Assembly (NCBI RefSeq): GCF_013170805.1
Contig: NZ_CP051293.1
Location: 3,850,001-3,914,000, forward strand
From: Mesorhizobium sp. NZP2077
GTDB taxonomy: Bacteria > Pseudomonadota > Alphaproteobacteria > Rhizobiales > Rhizobiaceae
Direction of reading: 5' to 3'
DNA length: 64,000 nucleotides
This document shows, one piece after another, positions 1 to 7,885 of the stretch; within the stretch, counting starts at the first letter, position 1; each line of letters starts with the position of its first letter. The notes beneath the pieces are model-generated. The model worked only from the letters and a program-made list of their open reading frames with translations, did not search any database and was not told the DNA's origin. The translations under genes and the position numbers were made by a program.

Positions 1-129
1 GCCCAGCTTTATCTGGCAGCAAACCCCCATTTCAGGATTAGCCATTGGGTTGAATCCCAGCCCTATCGCGACCTGGCCTTGCGAGACATGTACCTCGAAG
101 ACCTTCGTAAGGCTGGCTTTCCGGAATGA
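1..129 (+). CDS. C-terminal end of an adenylate/guanylate cyclase-like protein (partial)
   Basis: Only the last 42 codons are in the window, reading in frame from the first base to a TGA at 127-129. The tail contains HWVESQPYRD and ends YLEDLRKAGFPE. I recognise this as the usual C-terminus of rhizobial class III adenylate cyclases that carry TPR repeats, which often end in a similar LRKAGLPE-type tail. The catalytic domain is not visible, so the function is inferred from family memory of the tail alone. It could be another TPR protein sharing this ending. Confidence 0.55.
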   Translation, partial: AQLYLAANPHFRISHWVESQPYRDLALRDMYLEDLRKAGFPE

Positions 130-603
130 CCAACTTTTTACTCGACGGAGCCACCATGGTGGAGTCGGCTTGGGCCCTTCTGCCACGAGGCAGCGGCAGC
201 CGGTCATGACCGCTTTCGTCTCGGAAGCAGATATTCGTGCATGATCTAACCATGCGCGTTTATGAATTCACGCCATAGCGCAAGGTCGGTTTCTGTCCCG
301 TTATCCCGAAAGGGGAGGGTCCGCTCCCGACCCCATTGTGGTCATTCGAGAACTGGCGGCCACTGCCAACTGTTTGCGCCTTCAGAAACACCCCGACCCT
401 GGCCGTCTTCGGAATTCAGGCGATCTCAGGTTAGCCAACGCGCACCGTTTGACGATGCTGTGCTGCAGGAGGCGACACCGAATCGGTCAGAAGAAGGCCG
501 CGCGCAAGTCGCAGCCGGTCGCTGTTCAAACAACGATTTCGACAACGAAAAGCCGCCGATGACAGCGCTCACTCGAAAATAGCAATAATTTCAGCTAGTT
601 AGC
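130..603. other. Intergenic stretch without a recognisable gene
   Basis: About 470 bp between the cyclase-like tail and the tRNA-Glu fragment. Short open frames occur on both strands, but none has a convincing ribosome binding site or a family-like protein pattern. It may be decayed sequence beside the tRNA-Glu remnant. Confidence 0.5.
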
Positions 604-651
604 TGGTACGCCCAAGGGGAATCGAACCCCTGTTACCGCCGTGAAAGGGCG
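604..651 (-). pseudogene. 3' half of a tRNA-Glu(TTC), 5' half missing
   Basis: The reverse strand reads from the anticodon arm (CCCTTTCACGGCGG, anticodon TTC) through a perfect T arm (GGGGTTCGATTCCCC), the 3' acceptor strand TGGGCGT, discriminator A and an encoded CCA. The matching 5' acceptor strand and D arm are absent: similarity stops inside the 5' strand of the anticodon stem. Such a half tRNA is what a tRNA-targeting integrative element leaves at one junction. It should not make a functional tRNA. Confidence 0.75.
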
Positions 652-802
652 TTGGACGATAGTGAAGTTCGTCCAAGGCCTTCCGTCATGCTGAACGCGG
701 CGATCATCAGAACAGGCCCATAGCGAAACCAGATTCTGTAGATATGCTGTAGATCAGCCGTTTTCCGGAGCTTGTTAGGATCGACCAAGTCGTTGAAAAT
801 AT

Positions 803-877
803 TGGCTCCCCGGGCCGGATTCGAACCAGCGACCAACCGGTTAACAGCCGGTTGCTCTACCACTGAGCTACCGGGGA
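803..877 (-). tRNA. tRNA-Asn(GTT)
   Basis: The reverse complement is a complete 75-nt tRNA including encoded CCA. The acceptor TCCCCGG pairs with CCGGGGA; the D arm is GCTCAGTGGTAGAGC; the anticodon arm CCGGCTGTTAACCGG carries GTT; the T arm is CTGGTTCGAATCCGG; the discriminator is G. All four stems pair. This is the standard bacterial tRNA-Asn. A good promoter lies immediately upstream on the same strand. Confidence 0.95.
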
Positions 878-905
878 ACGGAGGCTCTTTGAGCAAGTGG
901 CGCAG

Positions 906-934
906 CCTATAGCAAACACCTTTCGGCTTTGCAA
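906..934 (-). promoter_or_regulatory. Promoter of tRNA-Asn
   Basis: On the reverse strand TTGCAA (-35) and TATAGG (-10) are separated by exactly 17 bp. The -10 ends about 28 bp before the first tRNA base, leaving room for a short 5' leader. Predicted by eye only. Confidence 0.55.
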
Positions 935-1098
935 AGAAGCATTTCGCTTTTTTCCGAGAGTTTTTCGCTCAGGCGTTTTCTCGCAACCGGCGGCGTCCGC
1001 CCTCATATTAGCCGTCTTGGCGATGGCCGCGGAACCGAAAGGTCGGTCGCGGCTTGCGTAAACAGGCATTTTCGAGCACGAGACGGACAGCCATTGGC

Positions 1099-1386
1099 AT
1101 GACGGAAGCAGACGAAAACCGGATACCTGCCCGAAAGCTCTCGATATTCGGGCGCGAGTTCACCATGCCGCAGTCGCGTGGCCTCAGAATCGCGATCGGC
1201 ATTCTTTTGACCATCGGCGGTATTCTCGGCTTTCTGCCGATTCTCGGCTTCTGGATGGTGCCGATCGGACTGTTGGTGCTGTCCTATGAATTCGCCATGG
1301 TGCGCCGCCACCGGCGCCGCTTCGTCGTCTGGTGGGAGCGGCGGCGACGGCCAGATGGAACGACTGGCACCAAGCCGCGCCTTTGA
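1099..1386 (+). CDS. Small PGPGW-like inner membrane protein
   Basis: A 95-residue protein starting MTEADENRI. It has one long hydrophobic stretch, roughly residues 32-62, built as two short helices around a Pro/Gly turn (GILGFLPILGFWMVPIGLL), followed by a strongly basic cytoplasmic tail (RRHRRRF and ERRRRPDG). This resembles the PGPGW family of putative transmembrane proteins common in Alphaproteobacteria, whose role is unknown. An upstream in-frame ATG at 1054 would add 15 residues; I prefer 1099 because the acidic N-terminus fits the family better. It is monocistronic, between tRNA-Asn and the island edge. Confidence 0.7.
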   Translation: MTEADENRIPARKLSIFGREFTMPQSRGLRIAIGILLTIGGILGFLPILGFWMVPIGLLVLSYEFAMVRRHRRRFVVWWERRRRPDGTTGTKPRL

Positions 1387-1482
1387 CCTCGCCATCCTTA
1401 CGCCGCGTTATGCCCTTGTTCGGGTTTCGGATTTTCGCGAATCGGCCTTTGGGTTAGAACTTCTCCTGAGATTCTCGCGGAT

Positions 1483-1653
1483 TTACTTGAGAACGGCGGC
1501 AGCCGAAGCAAGGCGCGCGCGGTCGCGCGGCGAAAGCCTGGCGGTGCCGTCTATGGCGAGGCAATCGATGGCATGGCGCAGCAACGCCTCGCATCCCGAT
1601 CGCGACAGGCCGTCCCAGGCATCCGTTCCATCGTTCGGCCTTGCCGGTCGCAT
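1483..1653 (-). CDS. Hypothetical 56-residue protein
   Basis: A short frame that begins ATGCGACCGG and is preceded at about 8 bases by a strong GAGGAGGA ribosome binding site. The protein is hydrophilic with Ala/Arg-rich helical composition (LLRHAIDCLAIDG, SPRDRARLASAAA) and no domain I recognise. The good ribosome binding site and the amphipathic pattern are the only support. It may be a real small rhizobial protein or chance. Confidence 0.4.
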   Translation of the reverse strand: MRPARPNDGTDAWDGLSRSGCEALLRHAIDCLAIDGTARLSPRDRARLASAAAVLK

Positions 1654-1821
1654 GGCGCAGTCCTCCTCGTTTCTCAACGGTGGCCGGGGCGTGGAGTTTC
1701 TCCTGACCTCCTGCTATCCTTAACGATCTGCTAATGTGCGTCACGACCGCTGTGGCCGCGACGCTCGATGCGTAGGATGGGATTCATCCAGAGGAAACCG
1801 CGCGGAATGCGTGGTGGCCGC

Positions 1822-1849
1822 TTGACGCCATTTTCGCCGCAACCTATTG
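1822..1849 (+). promoter_or_regulatory. tRNA-Cys promoter, left (original chromosomal) copy
   Basis: TTGACG, 16 bp, then CTATTG, 28 bp before the first tRNA-Cys base. The same two boxes with the same spacing recur at 40825-40852 in front of the intact tRNA-Cys, while the spacer and the leader differ between copies. Conserved boxes with diverged spacers support a real promoter. Confidence 0.6.
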
Positions 1850-1858
1850 GAACCGGGT

Positions 1859-1917
1859 GGAACGCCGGGAGCAACGAGGCCTCGTGGCGGAGTGGTTACG
1901 CAGAGGACTGCAAATCC
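1859..1917 (+). repeat. attL-type direct repeat with the 5' half of tRNA-Cys
   Basis: These 59 bp are identical to 40862-40920. They hold about 19 bp of leader and the first 40 nt of tRNA-Cys (1878-1917), through the anticodon GCA and the 3' side of its stem. After 1917 the sequence departs from tRNA-Cys: GGCGCAGG in place of TTGCACCC. This copy therefore cannot make tRNA. It marks the left junction of an integrated element whose right junction is the intact tRNA-Cys. Confidence 0.9.
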
Positions 1918-1989
1918 GGCGCAGGATCGTCGATCATGTCAAACCCTAGCAGAATCAAGGCGTGTTCTGAATCGCTAGGATTCATTCGC

Positions 1990-3312
1990 CTATTTTCGGG
2001 GCTTTTTCGGCTTTGATTCTGAAGGACTTTCTTCGTTTTCAGAAATCCCGAAGCGCCTCTTGGTGGCAGTCAGCACGCGCTTTTCGGTCTCCTTGGCGTA
2101 TAGTCGATACGCACTCGAGCGATGGGTCGAGAGGGCCTTTCCTTGCCCTTCTGTCAGCTCTGATTCTTCCAACTCAGTCATGCCGCCATGGCGCGCCTTG
2201 TCGATCGTGAATTCCGGCATGCCCAACTGGTCTGCCATTTCCCTGACTTCCTGGGAGAGCAGCGTTCCGTCTCCGTAAAGTGCTCCGTTGCGTTTCGACA
2301 CGATCGAAGGGCTCCGCCGCGGCACTCTCGCAAACACCTGTTCGGCTTCATCGTAAAACCGCACCGTCTTCCACTTGTCGTTGAACAAGATCTTGGCTTC
2401 CAGAGGGTGATCCACCTCGCCGCCGTTCTTTCTGTGCCGGACCTTGAATTTGTCAGGGGCTGCGGGCGATCGATAGTTGGACCATTCGGCGTACCCGGCC
2501 GAAATGCTGCTGGGTCGCATAAGGAACTCGAACGCAAGCACGGCCGCCGCCGCCAGTTCTGGCCGGCCTTTCTCGACCGCTCCCCAGGCGAATTGGTAGA
2601 CGGGTTTTCGGCCAACGTGGCCTTTCGTCTTTTTCTCTCTCCGCTTCTTGGTCACTCCACTCCACGGATTCGGAACGTCTCGTCGAAAAAGATGCGGGAA
2701 CAGCGGTTGCATCCGCGCCCAGGCCGTTTCGCAGTAGATGATCACCTTTTCCGCGGTGCGCAGTTTACCCGTGTCACTGAACAGGTGATAGACCGCGATC
2801 GCGGTCAGCACTGCAAACTCGCGAACATGGACGTCGCCGTACCTGACACCGCTGGTAAGGCTGCGAAGCATGGAAACCCGCTTGAAGATTTGCAGGTAGT
2901 CGGCTCGTGACGGTTCGGCGACGCGTTCGATGAATGCATCGCTCGTCACATAGTAGTCGAGCAGCCATCCAACGGTGCCAAACCTGAAATGCCCTTCTTC
3001 GAGAGATCGCACCTCCGGCGCTTGGCGATTGCGGTTCTCCCTCCACTCATTGAGCCGGACCATGCAGGCTTCAGCCGCTATATCCAGTTCATTTTGCGAG
3101 AGATTCTCCCCGAGAGTGCACGACCGCCACGGACATCCCGCCTTCTTGTAGACAGTGGGCAGCACCCAGTAGAAGCCTGTCTTGCCCGATTCCAGAACCT
3201 TTGGCTGAACATACTTGGGGAGCACGATCTCGTAGCTCACACCCTTGGCGGCGGATCGACGTCGTTTCCGAGGTTGAGTCCCAGCCTGTTGTCCAGATGG
3301 CTCTTCAACCAT
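1990..3312 (-). CDS. Tyrosine recombinase (island integrase)
   Basis: A 440-residue phage-type integrase, transcribed toward the left att repeat, whose end is only 72 bp from its stop. The C-terminal catalytic domain shows box I Arg266 (FLMRPSSIS), a beta-hairpin Lys around 295 (RHRKNGG), the Arg374-His375 pair (DKARHGGMT), His397 (LSTHRSSAYRLYAK) and a likely nucleophile Tyr405. The first His of the usual HxxR is Asp371, a departure from the consensus. The N-terminus is basic (RKRRRS), typical of arm-site binding. It should catalyse insertion into and excision from tRNA-Cys. The start overlaps the upstream excisionase-like frame by 76 bp, suggesting coupled expression. Confidence 0.9.
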   Translation of the reverse strand: MVEEPSGQQAGTQPRKRRRSAAKGVSYEIVLPKYVQPKVLESGKTGFYWVLPTVYKKAGCPWRSCTLGENLSQNELDIAAEACMVRLNEWRENRNRQAPEVRSLEEGHFRFGTVGWLLDYYVTSDAFIERVAEPSRADYLQIFKRVSMLRSLTSGVRYGDVHVREFAVLTAIAVYHLFSDTGKLRTAEKVIIYCETAWARMQPLFPHLFRRDVPNPWSGVTKKRREKKTKGHVGRKPVYQFAWGAVEKGRPELAAAAVLAFEFLMRPSSISAGYAEWSNYRSPAAPDKFKVRHRKNGGEVDHPLEAKILFNDKWKTVRFYDEAEQVFARVPRRSPSIVSKRNGALYGDGTLLSQEVREMADQLGMPEFTIDKARHGGMTELEESELTEGQGKALSTHRSSAYRLYAKETEKRVLTATKRRFGISENEESPSESKPKKPRK

Positions 3313-3482
3313 AGCCTCCGTCTCCCTTTCCCGGTTCCTTCATCGACTATGGGATCTGGATATTCGGTGCCGACGCGGGACAGAAACGCCTCCACGGTCC
3401 GCTCGCCCACATACCCCGCCGCAATCTCTGGAAGCATCCTTGACGGCCAGCAGCCGGTCGGGATGAAGGACGGTCGAGACAT
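3237..3482 (-). CDS. AlpA/MerR-type small DNA-binding protein, candidate excisionase
   Basis: An 81-residue protein starting MSRPSFIPTGCWPSR with a purine-rich ribosome binding site (GAGGTGTGTGAG). The core runs WPSRMLPEIAAGYVG, then RTVEAFLSRVG, then YPDPIV and RRLWLKSHLD. This is the pattern of short winged-helix proteins found beside integrases in Rhizobiales (RWPR..AA.Y...P.PI...W....D). It most likely controls the direction of recombination (excisionase) or island transcription. It lies upstream of, and overlaps out of frame with, the integrase. I infer the role from fold pattern and position; catalytic motifs are not expected. Confidence 0.6.
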   Translation of the reverse strand: MSRPSFIPTGCWPSRMLPEIAAGYVGERTVEAFLSRVGTEYPDPIVDEGTGKGRRRLWLKSHLDNRLGLNLGNDVDPPPRV

Positions 3483-4427
3483 CTCACACACCTCACACGC
3501 CACCAATGTCACCCTTACTGGACCAGTCCGGCCGGGTGCCAATGATGCTCCGGCTGGCTTCCGTCTTCCTCCACGCCCTTTTGCACTTCTCAGGTCGCTC
3601 TGAAACGCGACGCTACCTCTTCCTGAACACGTGCGCGCGTGAGGCAGGACGATGCGTCCGCGCTTCGTGGACGGGTCGACCGGAGGCCCAGAGTGGTACG
3701 TGGGCCGGTAGGACCACGGATGTTGGGCCACTCACCATCTCCGCTCATCTGCGTCTCCTTCGGCCCGCCTCCTCCCCCTCTCGCTCTGATAGGCTAAGAG
3801 AATATCTATCATATTTTCTAATTTATCTCAACATGCCTCTGAACCATCCCAGCGTAATGGCGGAGGCCAAATGGCTATTGGCAGGCTATAAATTGAATTT
3901 TGTCAACAATATCTCGAATCCTATAGTCATGATATCCTTTGAAGTGACACAGAGGTCTTTTGAAAGGACTCATTGTCGTCGATATGGAATTTTTTGTTCG
4001 CAATTCGGACATAATGTAACATGAAAATATTCAACCGTCGGCCAACGAGTTCTAGGATCTCTCGGCCAAAGGCGGCTTGGTAGTCTCATTTGTCGATGTC
4101 TGCCCGGTGCGTCTAGACCCGCAAATCGATACGCTTGATCAAGCTCTTGCGAATCCTGAGAACCAGGAAAGGAGAGGCGTCTAGAACCGGAAATTGGCGT
4201 GCTTCGGGTTTCGATCCGCAGGGTCGTGGCCGTCTCAACGAATGCCCGAACACCTTCCTCCGCAGGCATGCGCCAGCGCATCATTTGGCCTGCCAGCCGA
4301 AAGCGCTCACGCTTCCGATCCGGAGAGCAGTTCCCGTTGCGGCACAAGACGAAGCGGGGATCGCTGCTCCCGACTGCTTTGCATCGTTCATTGTGATGTA
4401 GCTCTGCCGAACAGACTGGACCGATGC
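3483..4427. other. Gene-poor region upstream of the integrase, with an AT-rich core
   Basis: About 940 bp with no convincing gene. Roughly 3780-4030 is clearly richer in A and T than its surroundings, a composition often seen at regulatory regions or recently acquired DNA. It may hold the promoter of the excisionase-integrase pair. Longer open frames on both strands look like chance: no family pattern and no ribosome binding site. Confidence 0.45.
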
Positions 4428-5230
4428 ATGCCAAATTTGCCGTTCTTCACGATCGACGTGTTCACCGGCACTCGCTTCGGCGGCAATCCTCTCGCCGTCG
4501 TAATCGGCGGCGATGCGCTGGATGATGGGACGATGCAGGCGATAGCTGCTGAATTCAATCTAAGCGAGACGACCTTTGTCTTGGCGCCTGCCGACCCAAA
4601 TAATGTCAGCCCGCCGCGTCCGTATCTTCAACCGAACGAGATTCCCGGGATTGTGCGCGTTCAGATCGAGCGCGATGCCAATGGCGCACCGGTCGGCGAC
4701 GCTATCGATGCCTCCCCAACCGTTGACTATCGGAGAAACGGTTGCACTTGAGTTCATCGCTCGTGCGGCTGCAATTGACGCCGGCTGACGTGGTGACAAC
4801 GCACCACGCGCCCGTATCAGTCTCAAACGGCAACGCCTTTGTCGTTGCGGAAATTACAGGCGAGGCGCTGTCATGTTGCGATCCCAATCTAGCTGCGTTC
4901 CGCGAAGCACTAGATGCCCATCCGCAGTTCGGCAGCCGCTTTCCCGTCCACGTCTATACCAAAGAGGGAAGTACGCTCCGCGCGAGGATGTTTGCGCCAC
5001 TTTCCGGAACCTGGGAAATCCAGCCACAGGAAGTGCCAACACGCCGCTCGCCTGCTTGCTGTTATCGCTCGAGCCGGGCGCGCAGGAAGCCAGTTTCAAA
5101 ATCCACAAGGGCGTTGAAATGGGAAGGCCCAGCCTGTTGCATGTCGATGCGCGCCGAACACCGGAGGGGATCGTTGCGACCTTGCGCGGATCATGTGTGG
5201 CGGTGTCATGCATGGCGAGATCGAACTATG
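4428..5230 (+). pseudogene. Degraded PhzF-family isomerase
   Basis: The first frame starts [14 protein letters not shown] and carries FGGNPLAVV and [14 protein letters not shown], the N-terminal signature of PhzF/YddE epimerase-like enzymes. It breaks near 4640-4750. Homology continues in a second frame (4742 onward, TPADVVTTHHAPVSVSNGNAFV) and then a third (about 4990 onward, NPATGSANTPLACLL, matching the family's DPATGSA motif). The segment that normally carries the mid-domain FAGHPT-type motif is missing between frames. At least two frameshifts and an internal deletion are needed, so this is a dead gene, probably a relic from before or during island assembly. Confidence 0.75.
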
Positions 5231-5343
5231 ACCGCGTGATGGATGGCGCTGGCGGGGCTCGCCGGGATGCTTTTTTAGCGACAGCTAACGGAACGGAAAC
5301 AGCTCTGCGATATTGAATCAAATTCGAGTTGCGGGAAGTTCCG

Positions 5344-6232
5344 ATGCGTAAGCGTGCCGGTGGTGGGGTCCGGTTGTCGTTCATTGCACCTCTGATGCCG
5401 ACCTTGGTGGAGAAGCCGCCCGAGGGCGACGGATGGATCCACGAAATAAAATTTGACGGCTATCGCTCGCAGATCGTCAGGGACGCCGGACGGCGTGCGC
5501 ATCTTCACCAGGCGCGGTCTCGACTGGACGTCGAAATACCGCGACCTCGCCATGGCGGCCGGCGAGCTCGAGGTGGAAAGCGCAATCATCGACGGCGAGA
5601 TCATCGTTCTCAACGATGCTGGCCTGTCGGACTTCAGCGAGTTGCGCAAGGCCATCGCACGGCGCCAGTACGACCTCTATTTCGTCGCCTTTGATCTGCT
5701 GCACCTTAACGGCCACGATTTGCGCGACATGCCGCTAGAGGATCGCCGCGAGATCCTGGCCGAGTTGATACCGGAAGGCGGTCGCATCCAGTTCAGCCAG
5801 GCTCTGCCGGGCGATGCCAAGGCGATCTTCCATCTGGTCGATCAGGCCGGCCTTGAGGGCATGGTTTCGAAGCGCAAAGACAGTAAATACCGGAGCGGCA
5901 ACTCGACTGCCTGGCTGAAAACGAAGGCCTACAGCATCGTCGAATATGAACTGCTGGGCGTCGAGCGCGAGCCCGGTAAGCCGGCCTTTGCCCTGATGGC
6001 CGAGCGAGGCACTGGCCGCTATATCGGCTCGGCTTTCATAACTTTGAACCGGGAGATGCGCGAACGGCTCTGGCAGCGCGTCCAGCAGCACGCAGGACCG
6101 GCGCCAAAGGGCATGAAGCGCCCGGCCACTCAATGGGTCAAGCCTGGGCTTATCGCCACCGTGAAGCACCTGCGCGGCGAGGAAGATTTGCGCCGCGCCT
6201 CGCTGCAGGATTTCCGCGAGGAGGGCGGGTAG
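5344..6232 (+). pseudogene. LigD-type ATP-dependent DNA ligase domain, split by a frameshift
   Basis: The first frame (start MRKRAGGGVRLSFIAPL) carries the adenylation motif EIKFDGYR, with the Lys that would be AMP-linked. It loses homology near 5490. The next frame resumes at once with DGVRIFTRRGLDWTSKY, IDGEIIVL, YFVAFDLLHLNG, EGMVSKRKDSKYRSG and the LKTKAY motif, then an OB-fold-like C-terminus ending at 6232. Together they make about 296 residues, the size of a stand-alone LigD ligase domain without polymerase or phosphoesterase modules, as in rhizobial accessory non-homologous end-joining ligases. One base gained or lost around 5485-5495 explains the break. It is either a recent inactivation or a sequence error. 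No Ku gene is visible. Confidence 0.8.
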
Positions 6233-6341
6233 CCATGTCGATCCGGCGCAAAGCCGGAGGCTGGCATTCTGCTTAGCGTCGGGCCTTCAGCCAGCCAGCC
6301 GCGACTATTGGGACACTAGCACAAGGCGCATACAAGAGAGT

Positions 6342-6605
6342 TCATTCCATATCTGGAACTTCGCCACTGACGAACAGCGTCGTGGGCGGCCCGTAGTCAC
6401 CCAGTGCAGGGTCTGCGTCACGGCTCCATGCTATGACGCCGACATGACCGGCTGAAAGGCCCTTGGCAGTGCGGATCGCGCGGTCTTCGCTCTGCTGGTC
6501 TGCCGGACCATATGCCGTGAAAAGCTCGCCGTCGTCGCCTCGATCAAACGCAACGACCACAATCAGCTTCGGCTTTGCGGGGGTAGGCAGCACGTTGTCC
6601 GACAT
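6342..6605 (-). CDS. Conserved hypothetical protein, last gene of the YedK operon
   Basis: An 87-residue acidic soluble protein starting MSDNVLPTP, with a beta-rich core (KLIVVVAFDRGDDGELFTAY) and ending SGEVPDME. I recognise it only as a conserved rhizobial small protein of unknown role. Its ATG lies 9 bp after the stop of the zinc-ribbon frame, which itself overlaps the YedK gene, so all are likely co-transcribed from the SOS-box promoter at 7818-7843. Confidence 0.65.
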   Translation of the reverse strand: MSDNVLPTPAKPKLIVVVAFDRGDDGELFTAYGPADQQSEDRAIRTAKGLSAGHVGVIAWSRDADPALGDYGPPTTLFVSGEVPDME

Positions 6606-6614
6606 TCAAATCTC

Positions 6615-6791
6615 CTAGAGGAACCGCTCGCCGTCGCCGCGGTGCTCGAAACAGAACCAATGGGGTGCCTGCCTTGGCTTCGCGAAACCCCAGCCGGCGT
6701 CTCAGCCGCAACCCGAGTGCTCACAGAAGTGATGCTGGATGCCCGGCGGAGTGACATGGTCCTGCCTGGGCAGTCTGAATTCGTCGCTCAT
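6615..6791 (-). pseudogene. Small Cys/His zinc-ribbon-like gene interrupted by an in-frame TGA
   Basis: The frame starts at an ATG overlapping the YedK stop by 4 bases (ATGA), a strong sign of translational coupling. It reads HVTPPGIQHHFCEHSGCG, then a TGA, then DAGWGFAKPRQAPHWFCFEH and stops at 6615. The two halves together carry a CxxH..C and a C..H arrangement suggestive of a zinc-binding protein of about 58 residues. A single TGG to TGA change (Trp to stop) would explain the interruption. I recall a family of short Rhizobiales proteins with this layout but cannot name it. It is either inactivated or read through at low level. Confidence 0.55.
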
Positions 6792-7480
6792 AGCAGCTTG
6801 ATTGGTTCGATCAGCCCTGCGTAGTCATTGGGCTGCTTGTTGATGGCCGCCGCGTTGACCTCCCGGCCGACGCGGTAGAATTGCAGGTTCGCGTCGATGT
6901 CCTGACTGAGGATGTCCTTCAGGTCGCCGGCTGGCGTCTTGGGATCGAGCCAGGCGTCGTAGTAGGCTGGACCGAGGATGAGCGGCTGGCGGTCGTGGAT
7001 CTGATTGACCGGCGCCGCTGACGGCTCGGTGATGATGGTGCAACTGGTGATTTCGAGATTGGAATTGTAAGCCCACAGGCCAGCAAATGAGAACGGAGCG
7101 TGATCGGGCTGAAAAATGAACCATGGATCCTTCTTCCCGTCTGCCGGCGATATCGTCCATTCATAGTAGCCATCGGCTGGGATCAGGCAGCGCCTCGACT
7201 TGAAGGCATCTCGAAACGCAGGCGTCGTGTCGACGCCTTCGATCCGAGCATTGAACATCGCCGCTTTGGGCATTTCCTTCGCCCAGAAAGGCACCAGCCA
7301 CCAGCGGCCGGTTCGGAGCCTGTGGTTGCCGTCATCGCCGGCGGTGATGAACGGCACCTCGTCGGTAGGCGCTATGTTGTAGCGTGGAGCGTCATTGCGG
7401 CCGACCTCAGCGGGCGCCGTCAGCCGGTAGAGGCGGTGGATTTCCGACCATGACAGATATCGGGTGTAGCGACCGCACAT
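6788..7480 (-). CDS. SOS response-associated peptidase / abasic-site sensor (YedK/HMCES family)
   Basis: A 230-residue protein starting MCGRYTRYLS. Cys2 is the conserved catalytic nucleophile that, after Met removal, crosslinks covalently to abasic sites in single-stranded DNA. Other family motifs are RYNIAPT (near residue 35), the NARIEGVDTTPAF segment, CLIPADGYYEW (catalytic Glu near 105) and IHDRQPLIL (active-site His near 161). Length and motif order are those of a complete SRAP protein. It follows a 92-residue protein by 32 bp and overlaps the next frame by 4 bp. A perfect alphaproteobacterial LexA box upstream indicates SOS control, as the family name suggests. Confidence 0.93.
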   Translation of the reverse strand: MCGRYTRYLSWSEIHRLYRLTAPAEVGRNDAPRYNIAPTDEVPFITAGDDGNHRLRTGRWWLVPFWAKEMPKAAMFNARIEGVDTTPAFRDAFKSRRCLIPADGYYEWTISPADGKKDPWFIFQPDHAPFSFAGLWAYNSNLEITSCTIITEPSAAPVNQIHDRQPLILGPAYYDAWLDPKTPAGDLKDILSQDIDANLQFYRVGREVNAAAINKQPNDYAGLIEPIKLL

Positions 7481-7512
7481 GTCTTACCCCTAGTTGCCCG
7501 CAGAAATCTCGA

Positions 7513-7791
7513 TCAGTGGCGAACGTCGGCCTTCGTGATTTCCCGGAGATAGATGTCGGTCTGATGGCGTATGGCCTCCGACAGAGATAACGCAAGATCG
7601 GGGTCGTCGGGATAGTTCGCCAAGGACCAGGTTGCGGTAAGCTGGGCAATGGCCACTTTCTGACTAACATCGGACAGGCCACGCATCTGCTTGGCCATCC
7701 TGTCGACCGCCCTGTCAATCGCTGGACGCTCACGCTTTACCAGGGCGTAAAGCTCGGGCTGTTCGGATTCGGTGGCGATGATAGGTTTCAT
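7513..7791 (-). CDS. Conserved hypothetical protein, first gene of the SOS-controlled operon
   Basis: A 92-residue mostly helical protein starting MKPIIATESEQPELYALVKRE. I do not recognise a domain. Its composition (many Ala, Asp, Arg; no hydrophobic segment) suggests a small cytosolic helical bundle. It lies directly downstream of the LexA box and promoter at 7818-7843 and 32 bp upstream of the YedK gene on the same strand, so it probably belongs to the DNA-damage response. Confidence 0.65.
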   Translation of the reverse strand: MKPIIATESEQPELYALVKRERPAIDRAVDRMAKQMRGLSDVSQKVAIAQLTATWSLANYPDDPDLALSLSEAIRHQTDIYLREITKADVRH

Positions 7792-7817
7792 GGCTGGGTC
7801 TCCAATTTGCCGTTAGT

Positions 7818-7843
7818 GAACAAAAAGAGAACGAAAGAGTCAA
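7818..7843 (-). promoter_or_regulatory. SOS (LexA) box and promoter of the YedK operon
   Basis: The plus strand reads GAAC, 7 bases, GAAC at 7818-7832, which is GTTC-N7-GTTC on the reverse strand: the exact alphaproteobacterial LexA operator. A TTGACT (-35) lies just upstream on the reverse strand (7838-7843), so the operator falls in the spacer and overlaps the -10 region, the expected place for repression. The next gene downstream begins at 7791. Confidence 0.8.
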
Positions 7844-7885
7844 GAGCCCCTTGACCTGACAGGAATATGTTCCTCATTTCAGGGC

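Noticed and set aside
1878..1917. A second tRNA-Cys gene at the left junction
   Set aside because: The variable loop, T arm and acceptor 3' strand are absent; the sequence leaves the tRNA after the anticodon stem.
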